27,346 bases of DNA from CAWBRT01 sp050015355. GTDB lineage: Bacteria > Acidobacteriota > Terriglobia > Terriglobales > Acidobacteriaceae. The notes beneath the pieces were generated by a model. That model did not search any database. It was not told the origin of the DNA and saw only the letters and a list, made by a program, of their open reading frames with translations. Positions 1 to 7,677 of this stretch are shown in pieces (position 1 is the stretch's first letter; every line of letters starts with the position of its first letter). The stretch is from assembly GCA_050015355.1 (NCBI GenBank), contig JBEKBO010000057.1, forward strand, positions 1 to 27,346, in the 5' to 3' direction. Position numbers and translations under genes: made by a program.

Positions 1-136
1 GGGTAACTGCAAGTCCATACCACGGCATTAGGATCAGAGAATAACTTTTACGCGGCGGCAGCGATGCGCTCTGGGAAGTGAAGTCTCGGAACGGGTTAAT
101 GACGGTACGCCCTTCAAAGCTCAAAGAACGCAAGGC

Positions 137-161
137 CGTACTCCCTTCAGGGAGCTTTACG
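137..161 (+). promoter_or_regulatory. Hairpin occluding the ribosome site of the Hfq-like gene
   Basis: CTCCC (141-145) pairs perfectly with GGGAG (150-154) across a TTCA loop. CGTA (137-140) then pairs with TACG (158-161) across a 3-nt bulge, giving nine base pairs. The GGGAG arm is the only good Shine-Dalgarno sequence for the ATG at 164 (9 nt spacing), so folding would hide it. This is seen in the sequence; a role in translational or autogenous control is inference. The rest of 1-163 shows no gene and no convincing promoter. Confidence 0.5.
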
Positions 162-163
162 AA

Positions 164-580
164 ATGAAGAACGGAACAGATTCGACGGCAGTGGGCCGCG
201 CCCCAGACACGGAAGCTTTCTCGAACCGGAAACTGATTCGTCCCAGTCTAAGCCGCGAACCGGGTCGTTCCGCCACGGGCGTGGAGAATACCGCCATCGA
301 GCGTCGTGAGCGCGTGGAACGAAACGGGGCTGCGGGCGGAGCGAAAAAAACGCCGCCGCCGGAACAGACGCACGCCGAGAATTTTTATTACCAGAAGCAG
401 ATGCAGTCGAAAACCCCGATGGTCATCGTGCTGCAGGATGGCGAGCAGATTCACGGCGTCATCGAGTGGTATGACAAGAGCTGCATCAAGGTCACGCGCG
501 GCACGCAATCGAACCTGCTGATCTACAAACCCAGCATCAAGTACATGTACAAGGAAGCCGAAGCAAACGGCAGAAAATAG
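164..580 (+). CDS. hfq: Hfq-like Sm-fold RNA-binding protein with long N-terminal extension
   Basis: 138 aa. The Sm-like domain spans about residues 73-130: an N-terminal helix (NFYYQKQMQSKTP), Sm1 strands (VIVLQDGEQIHGVIEWYD) and an Sm2-like element (LLIYKPSIKYM, 118-128). Hfq forms hexameric rings that pair small RNAs with mRNAs in the cytoplasm. In the usual Hfq Sm2 motif YKHA, the His helps bind U-rich RNA; here it reads YKPS, so RNA preference may differ. Residues 1-70 are charged, low in hydrophobics and probably disordered, whereas most Hfq proteins start within about 10 residues of the Sm domain. The ATG at 164 follows GGGAG, and no closer ATG would keep the N-terminal helix. The next gene is convergent. 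A GC-rich hairpin at 586-601 follows the stop but lacks a T-run. Confident of the Sm fold, less so of strict Hfq orthology. Confidence 0.85.
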   Translation: MKNGTDSTAVGRAPDTEAFSNRKLIRPSLSREPGRSATGVENTAIERRERVERNGAAGGAKKTPPPEQTHAENFYYQKQMQSKTPMVIVLQDGEQIHGVIEWYDKSCIKVTRGTQSNLLIYKPSIKYMYKEAEANGRK

Positions 581-688
581 TCCCGGGGGCGGTCCCGCCC
601 CACCTCCACATGCCTGACATGCGTCCCATTCGCTTCCTGAACTAAAGAATCATTTCCGTGCGCCGCATGGAGCGCCCGCAGTCGATTC

Positions 689-1822
689 TTATTGCGTCGA
701 TCTCTTTGAAGGGTCGGGCGTAGGCTGCGCTGCCGCCTTCCGCAAGCGGTCGACAATCGCCAGGCCTATGCCGGTGGCAGGCGGAACGGGGCAAAGGATA
801 ATCGTGGCCTGGTGCTCGTCGAGCCAGCGCAGGCCGGCGTAGAGACGGGCGGCGAGCATCGGGAGCTGGTCGAATTTGCCCCAGGAAAAGGCAACGCACT
901 GGCGCACCTCTGTCACGCTAAGGTCAGCGTCTGCCGGGGACCCCGCGCCCGGCTGCATGATGGGATCTACCTTTCGCGAAACTGGCAGCCAGCCATCGGG
1001 CAGCATCAGGCCGACATGCTCGCCGCGCGCGACGAATTGCTCGATTGCTTTCGCCATCGCGCGCTCGTCGTCGACCAGCACGAGCCTGGCGCGCGGAGCG
1101 TAGTGGCGGATGCCGAGGCCGGGCGATTCCAGACTCTCGGGCGGCACGCCGCCGTGGGTCTCACGGGCAGCCAGGCGCACGGGACCAATAACGAACTCTA
1201 TCTGCTCGCGGCTGATGCCGCCGGGACGGTAGATAATTGGCGGCTGCGCGGTGATGTCGATGACCGTGGATTCCACGCCGATCTCGGCCGGTCCTGCATC
1301 GAGGATGGCGTCGATGCGGCCATCGAGATCGCGTTGCACGTGGGCGGCGGTCGTCGGGCTGGCGGCGCCGAAGCGGTTGGCGCTGGGCGCGGCAATCGGC
1401 ACTCCGGCGGCTTCAATCAAGGCCAGCGCCACGGGGTGCGCCGGAATGCGAATGCCGACTTTCTCGCGCCCGGCGGTGCAGGCGTCGGGAATTATGTCGT
1501 GTTTGGGCAGCAGCAGCGTGAGCGGTCCCGGCATGAAGCATGCCGACAGCTTTTGCGCGGCCTCCGGCCACGCCCTCACCAGGGTCTTGGCCATCGCAAG
1601 CGAGCAGGCATGCACGATGATCGGGTCCCAGGCCGGCCTCTGCTTGGCCTCGAAGATGCGCAGCACCGCCTCGCGGTCCAGTGCGTTGCCCCCGAGCCCG
1701 TACACGGTTTCGGTGGGGAATGCGACTAGCCCGCCATGGCGAATGATCGCGGCAGCCTGGCGGATCGCGGGATCGTCGACGGTAACATTCGCGAAGGAGA
1801 TCTTGAGTAGAAGCGAGCGCAT
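689..1822 (-). CDS. tsaC: L-threonylcarbamoyladenylate synthase, Sua5 type
   Basis: 377 aa. Makes threonylcarbamoyl-AMP from threonine, bicarbonate and ATP, the first step of t6A37 formation on ANN-decoding tRNAs. The YrdC domain fills about residues 10-210: FPTETVYGLGGNA near 35-47, a basic KQRP segment near 60, MPGPLTLLL near 97-105 and SAN at 147-149. The linker SPGLGIRHYAP (233-243) closes over the active site and leads into a Sua5-specific Rossmann-like C-terminal domain, so this is the long Sua5 form (about 350 aa) rather than short TsaC (about 190 aa). The ATG at 1822 gives a family-typical N-terminus, although no strong Shine-Dalgarno precedes it. It lies 99 bp downstream of dcd on the same strand and may be co-transcribed. 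Confidence 0.93.
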   Translation of the reverse strand: MRSLLLKISFANVTVDDPAIRQAAAIIRHGGLVAFPTETVYGLGGNALDREAVLRIFEAKQRPAWDPIIVHACSLAMAKTLVRAWPEAAQKLSACFMPGPLTLLLPKHDIIPDACTAGREKVGIRIPAHPVALALIEAAGVPIAAPSANRFGAASPTTAAHVQRDLDGRIDAILDAGPAEIGVESTVIDITAQPPIIYRPGGISREQIEFVIGPVRLAARETHGGVPPESLESPGLGIRHYAPRARLVLVDDERAMAKAIEQFVARGEHVGLMLPDGWLPVSRKVDPIMQPGAGSPADADLSVTEVRQCVAFSWGKFDQLPMLAARLYAGLRWLDEHQATIILCPVPPATGIGLAIVDRLRKAAAQPTPDPSKRSTQ

Positions 1823-1921
1823 GCCAGTCTAGTGCGGTTCCGGAGTTGGTGGGCAAATCCCGTCTGCTATCACGCTACCAGATACCCGGGATGAGCCGCC
1901 ATGCGTGCCCTCGCGCGGCTT

Positions 1922-2476
1922 TCACAGCTTCGGCAGCACGATTCCCTGCTGCCCCTGGTACTTGCCTTTGCGGTCGGCGTAGCTGGTCTCGCACGCCTCG
2001 TCGGATTGAAAGAAAATAATCTGGCAAAGCCCTTCGTTGGCATAGATCTTAGCCGGCAGCGGGGTAGTGTTGGAAATCTCCAGCGTGACGTAGCCCTCCC
2101 ACTCCGGCTCAAATGGGGTTACGTTGACGATGATGCCGCACCTCGCGTAGGTTGACTTGCCGAGGCAGATCGTCAGCACATCGCGCGGTATCTTGAAGTA
2201 CTCGATGGAGCGGGCGAGCGCAAACGAGTTGGGCGGAACGATGCAACAGTCGGAGCGCACGGTGACGAACGAGCGCTCGTCGAAGTTCTTGGGATCGACG
2301 ATGGTGGAGTTGACGTTGGTGAAAATCTTGAATTCGTCGGCCACGCGCAGGTCGTAGCCGTACGACGACAGCCCATAGGAGATCACTCCCTGGCGCACCT
2401 GCTTCTCCGAAAACGGGCTGATCATCTCGTGCTTCAGCGCCATCTCGCGAATCCAACGGTCACTCTTGATTGACAT
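1922..2476 (-). CDS. dcd: dCTP deaminase
   Basis: 184 aa, the usual length. Deaminates dCTP to dUTP, feeding dTMP synthesis. Visible are SSYGYDLRV (37-45), the phosphate-binding GKSTYARCGI (106-115) and the catalytic-Glu strand VTLEISN (Glu133), followed by the trimer-core segment ending LCQIIFF. Some relatives also hydrolyse dUTP; I cannot tell from sequence alone whether this one does. The reading frame is open up to 2611, but the ATG at 2476 has GGGAG 4 nt upstream and gives the family-typical N-terminus MSIKSDRWIR, so I chose it. Divergent from the HU-family gene. Production of dUTP links loosely to the uracil-DNA glycosylase at 6.8-7.7 kb. Confidence 0.95.
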   Translation of the reverse strand: MSIKSDRWIREMALKHEMISPFSEKQVRQGVISYGLSSYGYDLRVADEFKIFTNVNSTIVDPKNFDERSFVTVRSDCCIVPPNSFALARSIEYFKIPRDVLTICLGKSTYARCGIIVNVTPFEPEWEGYVTLEISNTTPLPAKIYANEGLCQIIFFQSDEACETSYADRKGKYQGQQGIVLPKL

Positions 2477-2565
2477 GCTGCTCCCAACGTTCGCCCGGCC
2501 TCTGGCCGCCCAAGGTGTGCTCATCTTAACATTCAGCAGTTCCCGGCTTAAAACGTCCCAACTCG

Positions 2566-2580
2566 AAAGTTCGGAACTTT
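2566..2580. promoter_or_regulatory. 15-bp perfect palindrome between dcd and the HU gene
   Basis: AAAGTTC-G-GAACTTT is a perfect inverted repeat with a one-base centre in the 204-bp divergent intergenic region, 90 bp upstream of the dcd start and 101 bp upstream of the HU start. It is AT-rich against GC-rich surroundings. It could be an operator for one or both genes, and just downstream of it lies a weak HU promoter candidate (TTGCCT, 17 bp, TAGCCT). No known regulator is recognised. Confidence 0.4.
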
Positions 2581-2680
2581 TGTGACAGTCCTTGCCTTTT
2601 GCGGCTCGCAACGATAGCCTAAATCAACAGAAGTGCGCCCGGCGCAAGCCTAGCGAAACCATGGAATCCGGAGCGGCTGC

Positions 2681-2950
2681 GTGATCAAGCTGGACATTAT
2701 CAACGAGGTCGTCAATAAGACCGGAGTCACCAAGACGAAGGCCGAAACGGCGGTGGAAACCGTATTTGACTCGATGAAGAAGGCGCTGGCCAACGGCGAC
2801 CGCATCGAGCTTCGCGGGTTCGGAGTGTTTAATGTCCGGCCGCGCAAAACCGGTATCGGGCGCAACCCCAGAACCGGCGCGGAGGTCAATATTCCCCCGG
2901 GCAAGGCGGTTCGCTTCAAGCCAGGCAAGGAATTGCAATCGATCGACTGA
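2681..2950 (+). CDS. HU/IHF-family DNA-bending protein
   Basis: 89 aa, typical for the family. Small dimeric nucleoid protein that bends DNA by inserting a proline-tipped beta arm. The N-terminal helices (IINEVVNKTGVTKTKAETAVETVF) precede the signature RGFGVFNVRPRKTGIGRNPR, with GRNP at the arm tip, and the C-terminal strand/helix KAVRFKPGKELQ. The start is GTG at 2681: CGGAG sits 7 nt upstream, and the nearby ATG at 2661 runs into a stop after seven codons. The IHF-like arm does not decide between HU and IHF because the partner subunit, if any, is not in the window. The M50 protease gene follows 150 bp later on the same strand. Confidence 0.93.
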   Translation: MIKLDIINEVVNKTGVTKTKAETAVETVFDSMKKALANGDRIELRGFGVFNVRPRKTGIGRNPRTGAEVNIPPGKAVRFKPGKELQSID

Positions 2951-3100
2951 CCTCCATTCGGCGGGTGGCCGGCGCGTGAGTCTATGGAGATTCCTGCCAG
3001 AATGCCGTTCAGCGCCAGCAGCGTGCGGATACAATTCGCATGAGTTCCGAGTACGCCAAGCCAGCAGCAGGCCGCTGGTGATTTGAAGAATCGGTTTTTG

Positions 3101-4132
3101 ATGTCGGAGACGAATCCCTCCATTCCGTCGCCGGAGCTTGCCTGGCCGGTTGAGGCCGTTTATGCAAGACGTCCGGCGCAGCGCTACTGGCTCCATTTGT
3201 TGCTGCTGGTAACGACGTTTGTGACTACGCTGACAGTCGGCGCCCGCCTGCAATACAACTTTTCGCGAAACCTGCCGATCTTGAGCGAGAGCGATGACGC
3301 TCTGCCGATGTTCCCGGTGACCTGGGTAATCCACCATCCTTCGCGACTGTTGCCTGGCCTGCCATTTTCGCTGACGCTGATGGGAATTCTGCTGGCGCAT
3401 GAAATGGGTCACTACCTCTACTGCCGCCGCTACGGCGTGCAAGCGACCCTGCCGTTCTTCATTCCGGCGCCCACGTTGATTGGAACGCTGGGCGCGTTTA
3501 TACGCATACGTTCGCGCATCCGTTCGCGCGATGCGCTTTTCGACATCGGAATCGCCGGTCCGCTCGCGGGATTCGTTGTGGCAGTGCCGGTGATGTTTGT
3601 GGGATTGCTGCTCTCACACGCTACTCCAGTGCCGCTTAACCAGGACATTGAACTGGGATTTCCACTCATCTTCCAACTGGGACGCTACTTTGCCGGCGCG
3701 TGCACGGGCTACTGGCTGCCCGGCTTCGAGCGAGTGTTGCTGCACCCGATTGCGATTGCGGCCTGGGTGGGAATGTTCGCCACTTCTCTCAACCTGCTTC
3801 CCGGTGGGCAGTTGGATGGCGGGCACATCGTGTTCGCGCTGAATCCCGGTGCACACAGGCGGGTTTCGCGCCTGGCCATCGCCGTACTCGTTCCACTTGG
3901 AGTCTTCTGCTGGTTCGGCTGGTTCGTGTGGGCCCTGTTGTTGTGGGTCAGCGGACTGCGCCATCCGGCCGTGCCCATGTGGCCGGAACTGAGCAAGCGG
4001 CGTCGCACGACGGCTCTGCTGGCGCTGCTCCTGCTGGTGCTGACGCTGGTGCCGGCGCCGTTCGGACATGCGTCAGGGCGGGATGTGGCCGACGATTTCA
4101 AGGCCCTCATACACCTGCGTCTGCATCGATAG
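3101..4132 (+). CDS. M50-family (site-2 type) membrane metalloprotease
   Basis: 343 aa. Multi-pass inner-membrane zinc protease related to S2P, which cleaves substrates within the membrane. The zinc-binding HEMGH is at 100-104 in a membrane helix, and the second metal site NLLPGGQLDGGH is at 231-242; both catalytic elements are intact. Hydrophobic helices occur near 30-50, 90-110, 150-175, 220-240, 255-285 and 305-325. There is no PDZ domain, unlike RseP, so this resembles the PDZ-less plant/cyanobacterial EGY-like group. A TTG at 3083 would add six residues; I prefer the ATG at 3101, though its ribosome site (GAAGAA, about 10 nt away) is weak. The substrate is unknown and no anti-sigma factor gene is adjacent. 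Confidence 0.85.
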   Translation: MSETNPSIPSPELAWPVEAVYARRPAQRYWLHLLLLVTTFVTTLTVGARLQYNFSRNLPILSESDDALPMFPVTWVIHHPSRLLPGLPFSLTLMGILLAHEMGHYLYCRRYGVQATLPFFIPAPTLIGTLGAFIRIRSRIRSRDALFDIGIAGPLAGFVVAVPVMFVGLLLSHATPVPLNQDIELGFPLIFQLGRYFAGACTGYWLPGFERVLLHPIAIAAWVGMFATSLNLLPGGQLDGGHIVFALNPGAHRRVSRLAIAVLVPLGVFCWFGWFVWALLLWVSGLRHPAVPMWPELSKRRRTTALLALLLLVLTLVPAPFGHASGRDVADDFKALIHLRLHR

Positions 4133-4230
4133 AGGGTTCAGGCCGAATCCCACATTCGCCAACTACAGGCGGTGGGCCACCAACCCCGCGCTGATAAGAA
4201 TCTCAAAAGGCAAGTTCTCTGCTGGCAAAA

Positions 4231-4306
4231 GGGATCCTTCGCTCCTCCACCCCAGCAACGGCAAGAGCGGCCGTCGCCGGGGACCCCGGCTCGCTCAGGA
4301 TGACAC
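4231..4306. repeat. CHPERSEG-type intergenic repeat, interrupted form
   Basis: On the minus strand this reads GTCATCCTGAGCGA, then about 46 bp of insert, then GGAGCGAAGGATCCC. The two ends match the widespread intergenic repeat whose spurious translation gives proteins containing CHPERSEGS; here the translation contains CHPERA and AKDP. The insert includes a perfect CCGGGG-A-CCCCGG palindrome (4277-4289). It lies between convergent M50 and priA genes. That the element is dispersed in this genome is inferred; only one clear copy is in the window. Confidence 0.5.
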
Positions 4307-4350
4307 TCGTTTTCTTTTGACATACATCGCGGCAATCGCTCTGACTTTTT

Positions 4351-6840
4351 TTACAACAGCGAAATCGCGTCCACATCCACTACCAGATTGCTGCGCGGCA
4401 CGTGCTGCTCCCCGGCGTGACGCAGCATGGCGCGAAGCAGCGAGTTGAGCCGCTCGCGACTGGCGGACTTCAGCAGGAAGTGATAGCGGTAGTCGCGTTT
4501 CAAACGAATGATGGGAGCCGCAGCCGGCCCCATCACGCGCACGCCCTCATGCCGCTCGCCTTCAAACCACTCGCCAAGAATGCCTGAGTAGCGCAATGCG
4601 AGTTCCTGCTGGTCGCTGCGCACAATCACATTGGCGACGGAGGTGAAAGGCGGGTAGTGCATCCAGCCGCGGAAGCGAAGTTCCTTCTCGTAGAAGCCCT
4701 CGAAATCATGATGCGCCGCGAACTGCACCGCGTAGTGCTCGGGAAAGTAGGTTTGCAGCACGACTCTTCCCGGCGACGAGCCGCGTCCGGCGCGGCCGGC
4801 GACCTGGGTGAGCAACTGGAAGGTGCGCTCGGCGGCCCTGAAGTCCGGCAGGCTCAAGGCGGTGTCGGCGCCGACGACGCCGACCAGCGTGACGCCGTGA
4901 ACGTCATGTCCTTTGGCGATCATCTGCGTGCCCACCAGCAGATCCAGCTCTCCGGCGCCAAAGGCGCCGAGTATGCGCTCGAAATCGTGGTGGCCGCGCA
5001 CCGTATCGCGATCCATGCGGCCGATTCGCGCCGTGGGAAAGGCGGCGTGCAGTATATCTTCCAGCTTCTCAGAGCCGGTGCCGAGAAACTGCACGTAGTC
5101 GCTGCCACACTTGGGACACAACCTGGGAATCGCCTGCTGGTAGCCGCAGTAGTGGCACAACAGTTTGTGCTCGCGCTTATGATGCGTCAGCGCGATCGCG
5201 CAATCGCGGCACTGGATGGTATCGCCACAGGCGCGGCACATGACAAACGCCGAGTAGCCGCGCCGGTTCAGCAGGATCATCGCCTGTTCGCCGCGCTCGA
5301 GGCGCGACGTAACTTCCTCGATCAGTTTGCGCGAGAGCAGGTGCTCCTTGCCGGTAGCCTGGAACTCCTCGCGCATGTCGATCAACTCGACCTCGGGCAG
5401 CGGACGCTGTTGCACGCGGTCGGGCAGGCGCAAGAGCGCGTACTTGCCGGAGATGGCGTTGTGATACGACTCCAGCGAGGGCGTGGCGGAGCCGAACACA
5501 ACTGTCGCCTTCAGAGCCTTGGCGCGCACGGCGGCAACGTCGCGCGCATGGTAGCGCGGAGTTTCGTCCTGCTTGTAGGAGTGATCCTGCTCCTCGTCGA
5601 CGATGATGAGCGCCAAATCCTTGACCGGAGCAAACACGGCCGAGCGCGTTCCCACCGCGATACGCGCTTCGCCGCGGCTTAACCGGTGCCATTGCTCGGC
5701 GCGCTCGTCGTCGGAGAGCGACGAGTGGAGGATGGCGACCTCATCCCCGAAGATTCCGTACAAATCGGCGGCAACGCGCGGCGTGAGGCCGATTTCGGGC
5801 ACCAGGAGAATCGATCCTCGCCCCGAGTTGAGGACCTGCCGCATCGCCGCCAGGTAGACCGCCGTCTTCCCCGACCCGGTGACGCCGTGGATGAGGATCG
5901 CCTGGAACTGGCGCGCCTCGACGCTCCGGTTCATACACTCCAAAGCCTGCTGCTGCTCCGGCGTAAAGAGGAAATCGACGGCGTTCCTAGGCTTCATGGC
6001 AGGCACGGCGGATCCTGCCGGCTCTTCCAGTATCTCGACGACTCCTCGCCGGACCAGCGTGGCCAGCGTTGTTTTGGGAACCGAGAGTTGCCTGAGTTCT
6101 TCCACCGCCAGCCGGCCTTCGGCGGCGCGCAAATGCGCCAGAATCTTCTGCTGATTGGGGTTCAGCTTGCCTGCGGGCGGGGTCCCCGACAAGCGCCGTC
6201 TTTGCGCTGGTTGGGGTGAGGGCTCATGCTCTTTCAGGCTGGCAATTTTTATCGTTCGACGGGCATCGCGTGCGGCGGAAAGATCTTCGCGGGCGATCCA
6301 CTTCTTTGCCACCAAGTTGCGCAGCATCTCCCGCGTCGCGCCGGTGGCGGCGCGCAGCGTCGCTTCGCGAACCAATTCGCCTTCGGCCAGGTAATCGAGC
6401 ACGGCGTACTCGGCCATCTGCCGCTCGGGATCGAGGTGCGAACGTTTCGAGGAACCAACCGCCGCCGACTGGTAGAGCGCTTCCGTGCCGCGCTCGGTGA
6501 TGCTGTAGGCGATCACCTGCTTGAACTCGGCCGCGAGCGGCAACATGCCGCGATAGACCTCTCCCAGTGGCGCGAGATAGTAGCGGGCGATCCACGCCCC
6601 CAGAGCAAGCAGGCTCTCATCCAGCACCGGAGTGCTATCGAGCGCGGCGATCACCGATTTGAGTTTGACGTGCGCGCTGGGCGCTTCGTCATGCAAGCGC
6701 AGAACAATGCCTTGCAGCCGCTTTTCGCGGAAGGGCACGATCACACGCCCGCCGGCGACAACCGGCGCGCCGTCGACCTTGTAGGTGAAGGAGGTATCGA
6801 GCGGAACAGGCAGCGCAACATCGCAGAATTGCTGGCTCAT
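4351..6840 (-). CDS. priA: Primosomal protein N' (PriA replication-restart helicase)
   Basis: 829 aa. A 3'-5' SF2 helicase that recognises stalled or D-loop forks and reloads the replicative helicase. The N-terminal 3'-DNA-binding domain covers about 1-100 and a winged-helix region about 130-270. Helicase motifs follow: Walker A GVTGSGKT (319-326), Walker B DEEQ (415-418), GSATPS (450-455), VGTQMIAKGHD (636-646) and QVAGRAGRG (679-687). Eight cysteines between 535 and 578, in CxxC pairs, form the two zinc sites. Motif II is DEEQ where DEEH is common. Third gene of a tight coaBC-udg-priA run, 6 bp after the glycosylase stop. Length and motifs indicate a complete enzyme. Confidence 0.97.
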   Translation of the reverse strand: MSQQFCDVALPVPLDTSFTYKVDGAPVVAGGRVIVPFREKRLQGIVLRLHDEAPSAHVKLKSVIAALDSTPVLDESLLALGAWIARYYLAPLGEVYRGMLPLAAEFKQVIAYSITERGTEALYQSAAVGSSKRSHLDPERQMAEYAVLDYLAEGELVREATLRAATGATREMLRNLVAKKWIAREDLSAARDARRTIKIASLKEHEPSPQPAQRRRLSGTPPAGKLNPNQQKILAHLRAAEGRLAVEELRQLSVPKTTLATLVRRGVVEILEEPAGSAVPAMKPRNAVDFLFTPEQQQALECMNRSVEARQFQAILIHGVTGSGKTAVYLAAMRQVLNSGRGSILLVPEIGLTPRVAADLYGIFGDEVAILHSSLSDDERAEQWHRLSRGEARIAVGTRSAVFAPVKDLALIIVDEEQDHSYKQDETPRYHARDVAAVRAKALKATVVFGSATPSLESYHNAISGKYALLRLPDRVQQRPLPEVELIDMREEFQATGKEHLLSRKLIEEVTSRLERGEQAMILLNRRGYSAFVMCRACGDTIQCRDCAIALTHHKREHKLLCHYCGYQQAIPRLCPKCGSDYVQFLGTGSEKLEDILHAAFPTARIGRMDRDTVRGHHDFERILGAFGAGELDLLVGTQMIAKGHDVHGVTLVGVVGADTALSLPDFRAAERTFQLLTQVAGRAGRGSSPGRVVLQTYFPEHYAVQFAAHHDFEGFYEKELRFRGWMHYPPFTSVANVIVRSDQQELALRYSGILGEWFEGERHEGVRVMGPAAAPIIRLKRDYRYHFLLKSASRERLNSLLRAMLRHAGEQHVPRSNLVVDVDAISLL

Positions 6841-6846
6841 CCGGCC

Positions 6847-7677
6847 TCAGCCCTGCCCGCCGCTCCTGCCGGGGGTGGCAAGTCCAAGATAACGCATCAC
6901 CATCTGAAGGTCTTGCCAGGCTTCTTTCTTCTGCCGCGGATCGCGCAGCAGGTAAGCGGGGTGATAGGTCACGGCAAGCTTGGTCGAGAACTCCGCATCA
7001 CGCTCCGGCGCATCCTTCGGCAGAACCGGGGAGAAGTCATATATCCTGCCGCGAAGCTTGGCCATCGAATCGTTCATCCCAAGCAGCGTGCGGGCGGCCA
7101 CCGCACCTAATGCCACAATGATCCTGGGCCGGACGACGGCGATCTGCCGCATGAGAAATGGTGAACAGGTCTCGCACTCATCGCGCTCGGGAGTACGGTT
7201 TTGCGGCGGACGGCATTTGACGACATTGCCGATGTAAACATCCTCGCGCCGCAGTCCCATGGCGGAGATCATGTTGTTGAGCAACTGCCCGGCCCGCCCG
7301 ACGAAGGGTTCGCCCTGCTCGTCTTCGTCGGCGCCCGGGCCCTCACCCACAAACATCAATTCGGCCCCTGGATTACCCACTCCGAAGACGATTTGCTTGC
7401 GTCCGAGCTGGTGCAGCTTGCAACGCTTGCAATCGCCCAGGTCCTGGCGAATCGCGAGCAGCGCGGCAGGCTTGTCGAGAACAGTACTTATCTCCATGGG
7501 CTCACACTCAGCCGTAGCTCCACTATCGAATGCCCCGGCCGACTCACCGGAGAGGCCAGCGTCAAGCGCATCGGACGGTACAGCACGCCGGTAGAAATCG
7601 TAAACTCCGAGATCGCGGTAGAAGCGGAGGCGCTCGGCGATGGCCGCTCGTCTTTCCGAGTCGAGCACCCGCTTCAT
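6847..7677 (-). CDS. Type-4 (Fe-S) uracil-DNA glycosylase
   Basis: 276 aa. Removes uracil from DNA to start base-excision repair. The core spans about 70-265. GEGPGADEDEQGEPFVGRAG (111-130) carries the family-4 catalytic and uracil-binding loop, and HPAYLL at 239-244 is the second active-site motif. Cysteines 83, 86, 155 and 171 fit the 4Fe-4S ligands of this family. The first 60-70 residues are an extension, while most family-4 enzymes are near 200-220 aa. The ATG at 7677 overlaps the coaBC stop by 4 bp (ATGA), implying translational coupling, and priA follows 6 bp downstream, a natural repair/restart pairing. Confidence 0.93.
   Translation of the reverse strand: MKRVLDSERRAAIAERLRFYRDLGVYDFYRRAVPSDALDAGLSGESAGAFDSGATAECEPMEISTVLDKPAALLAIRQDLGDCKRCKLHQLGRKQIVFGVGNPGAELMFVGEGPGADEDEQGEPFVGRAGQLLNNMISAMGLRREDVYIGNVVKCRPPQNRTPERDECETCSPFLMRQIAVVRPRIIVALGAVAARTLLGMNDSMAKLRGRIYDFSPVLPKDAPERDAEFSTKLAVTYHPAYLLRDPRQKKEAWQDLQMVMRYLGLATPGRSGGQG

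Noticed and set aside
586..601. GGGGCG/CGCCCC hairpin after the Hfq-like gene as a terminator
   Set aside because: Strong six-pair stem but no following T-run, so an intrinsic terminator cannot be claimed.
812..1729. Long open frame on the plus strand opposite the Sua5 gene
   Set aside because: GC-rich antisense shadow; the protein is low-complexity and Arg/Gly-rich with no domain, while the minus-strand frame is a full Sua5.
4138..4335. Minus-strand frame reading CHPERA
   Set aside because: Spurious translation of the intergenic repeat; no start context or conserved protein.
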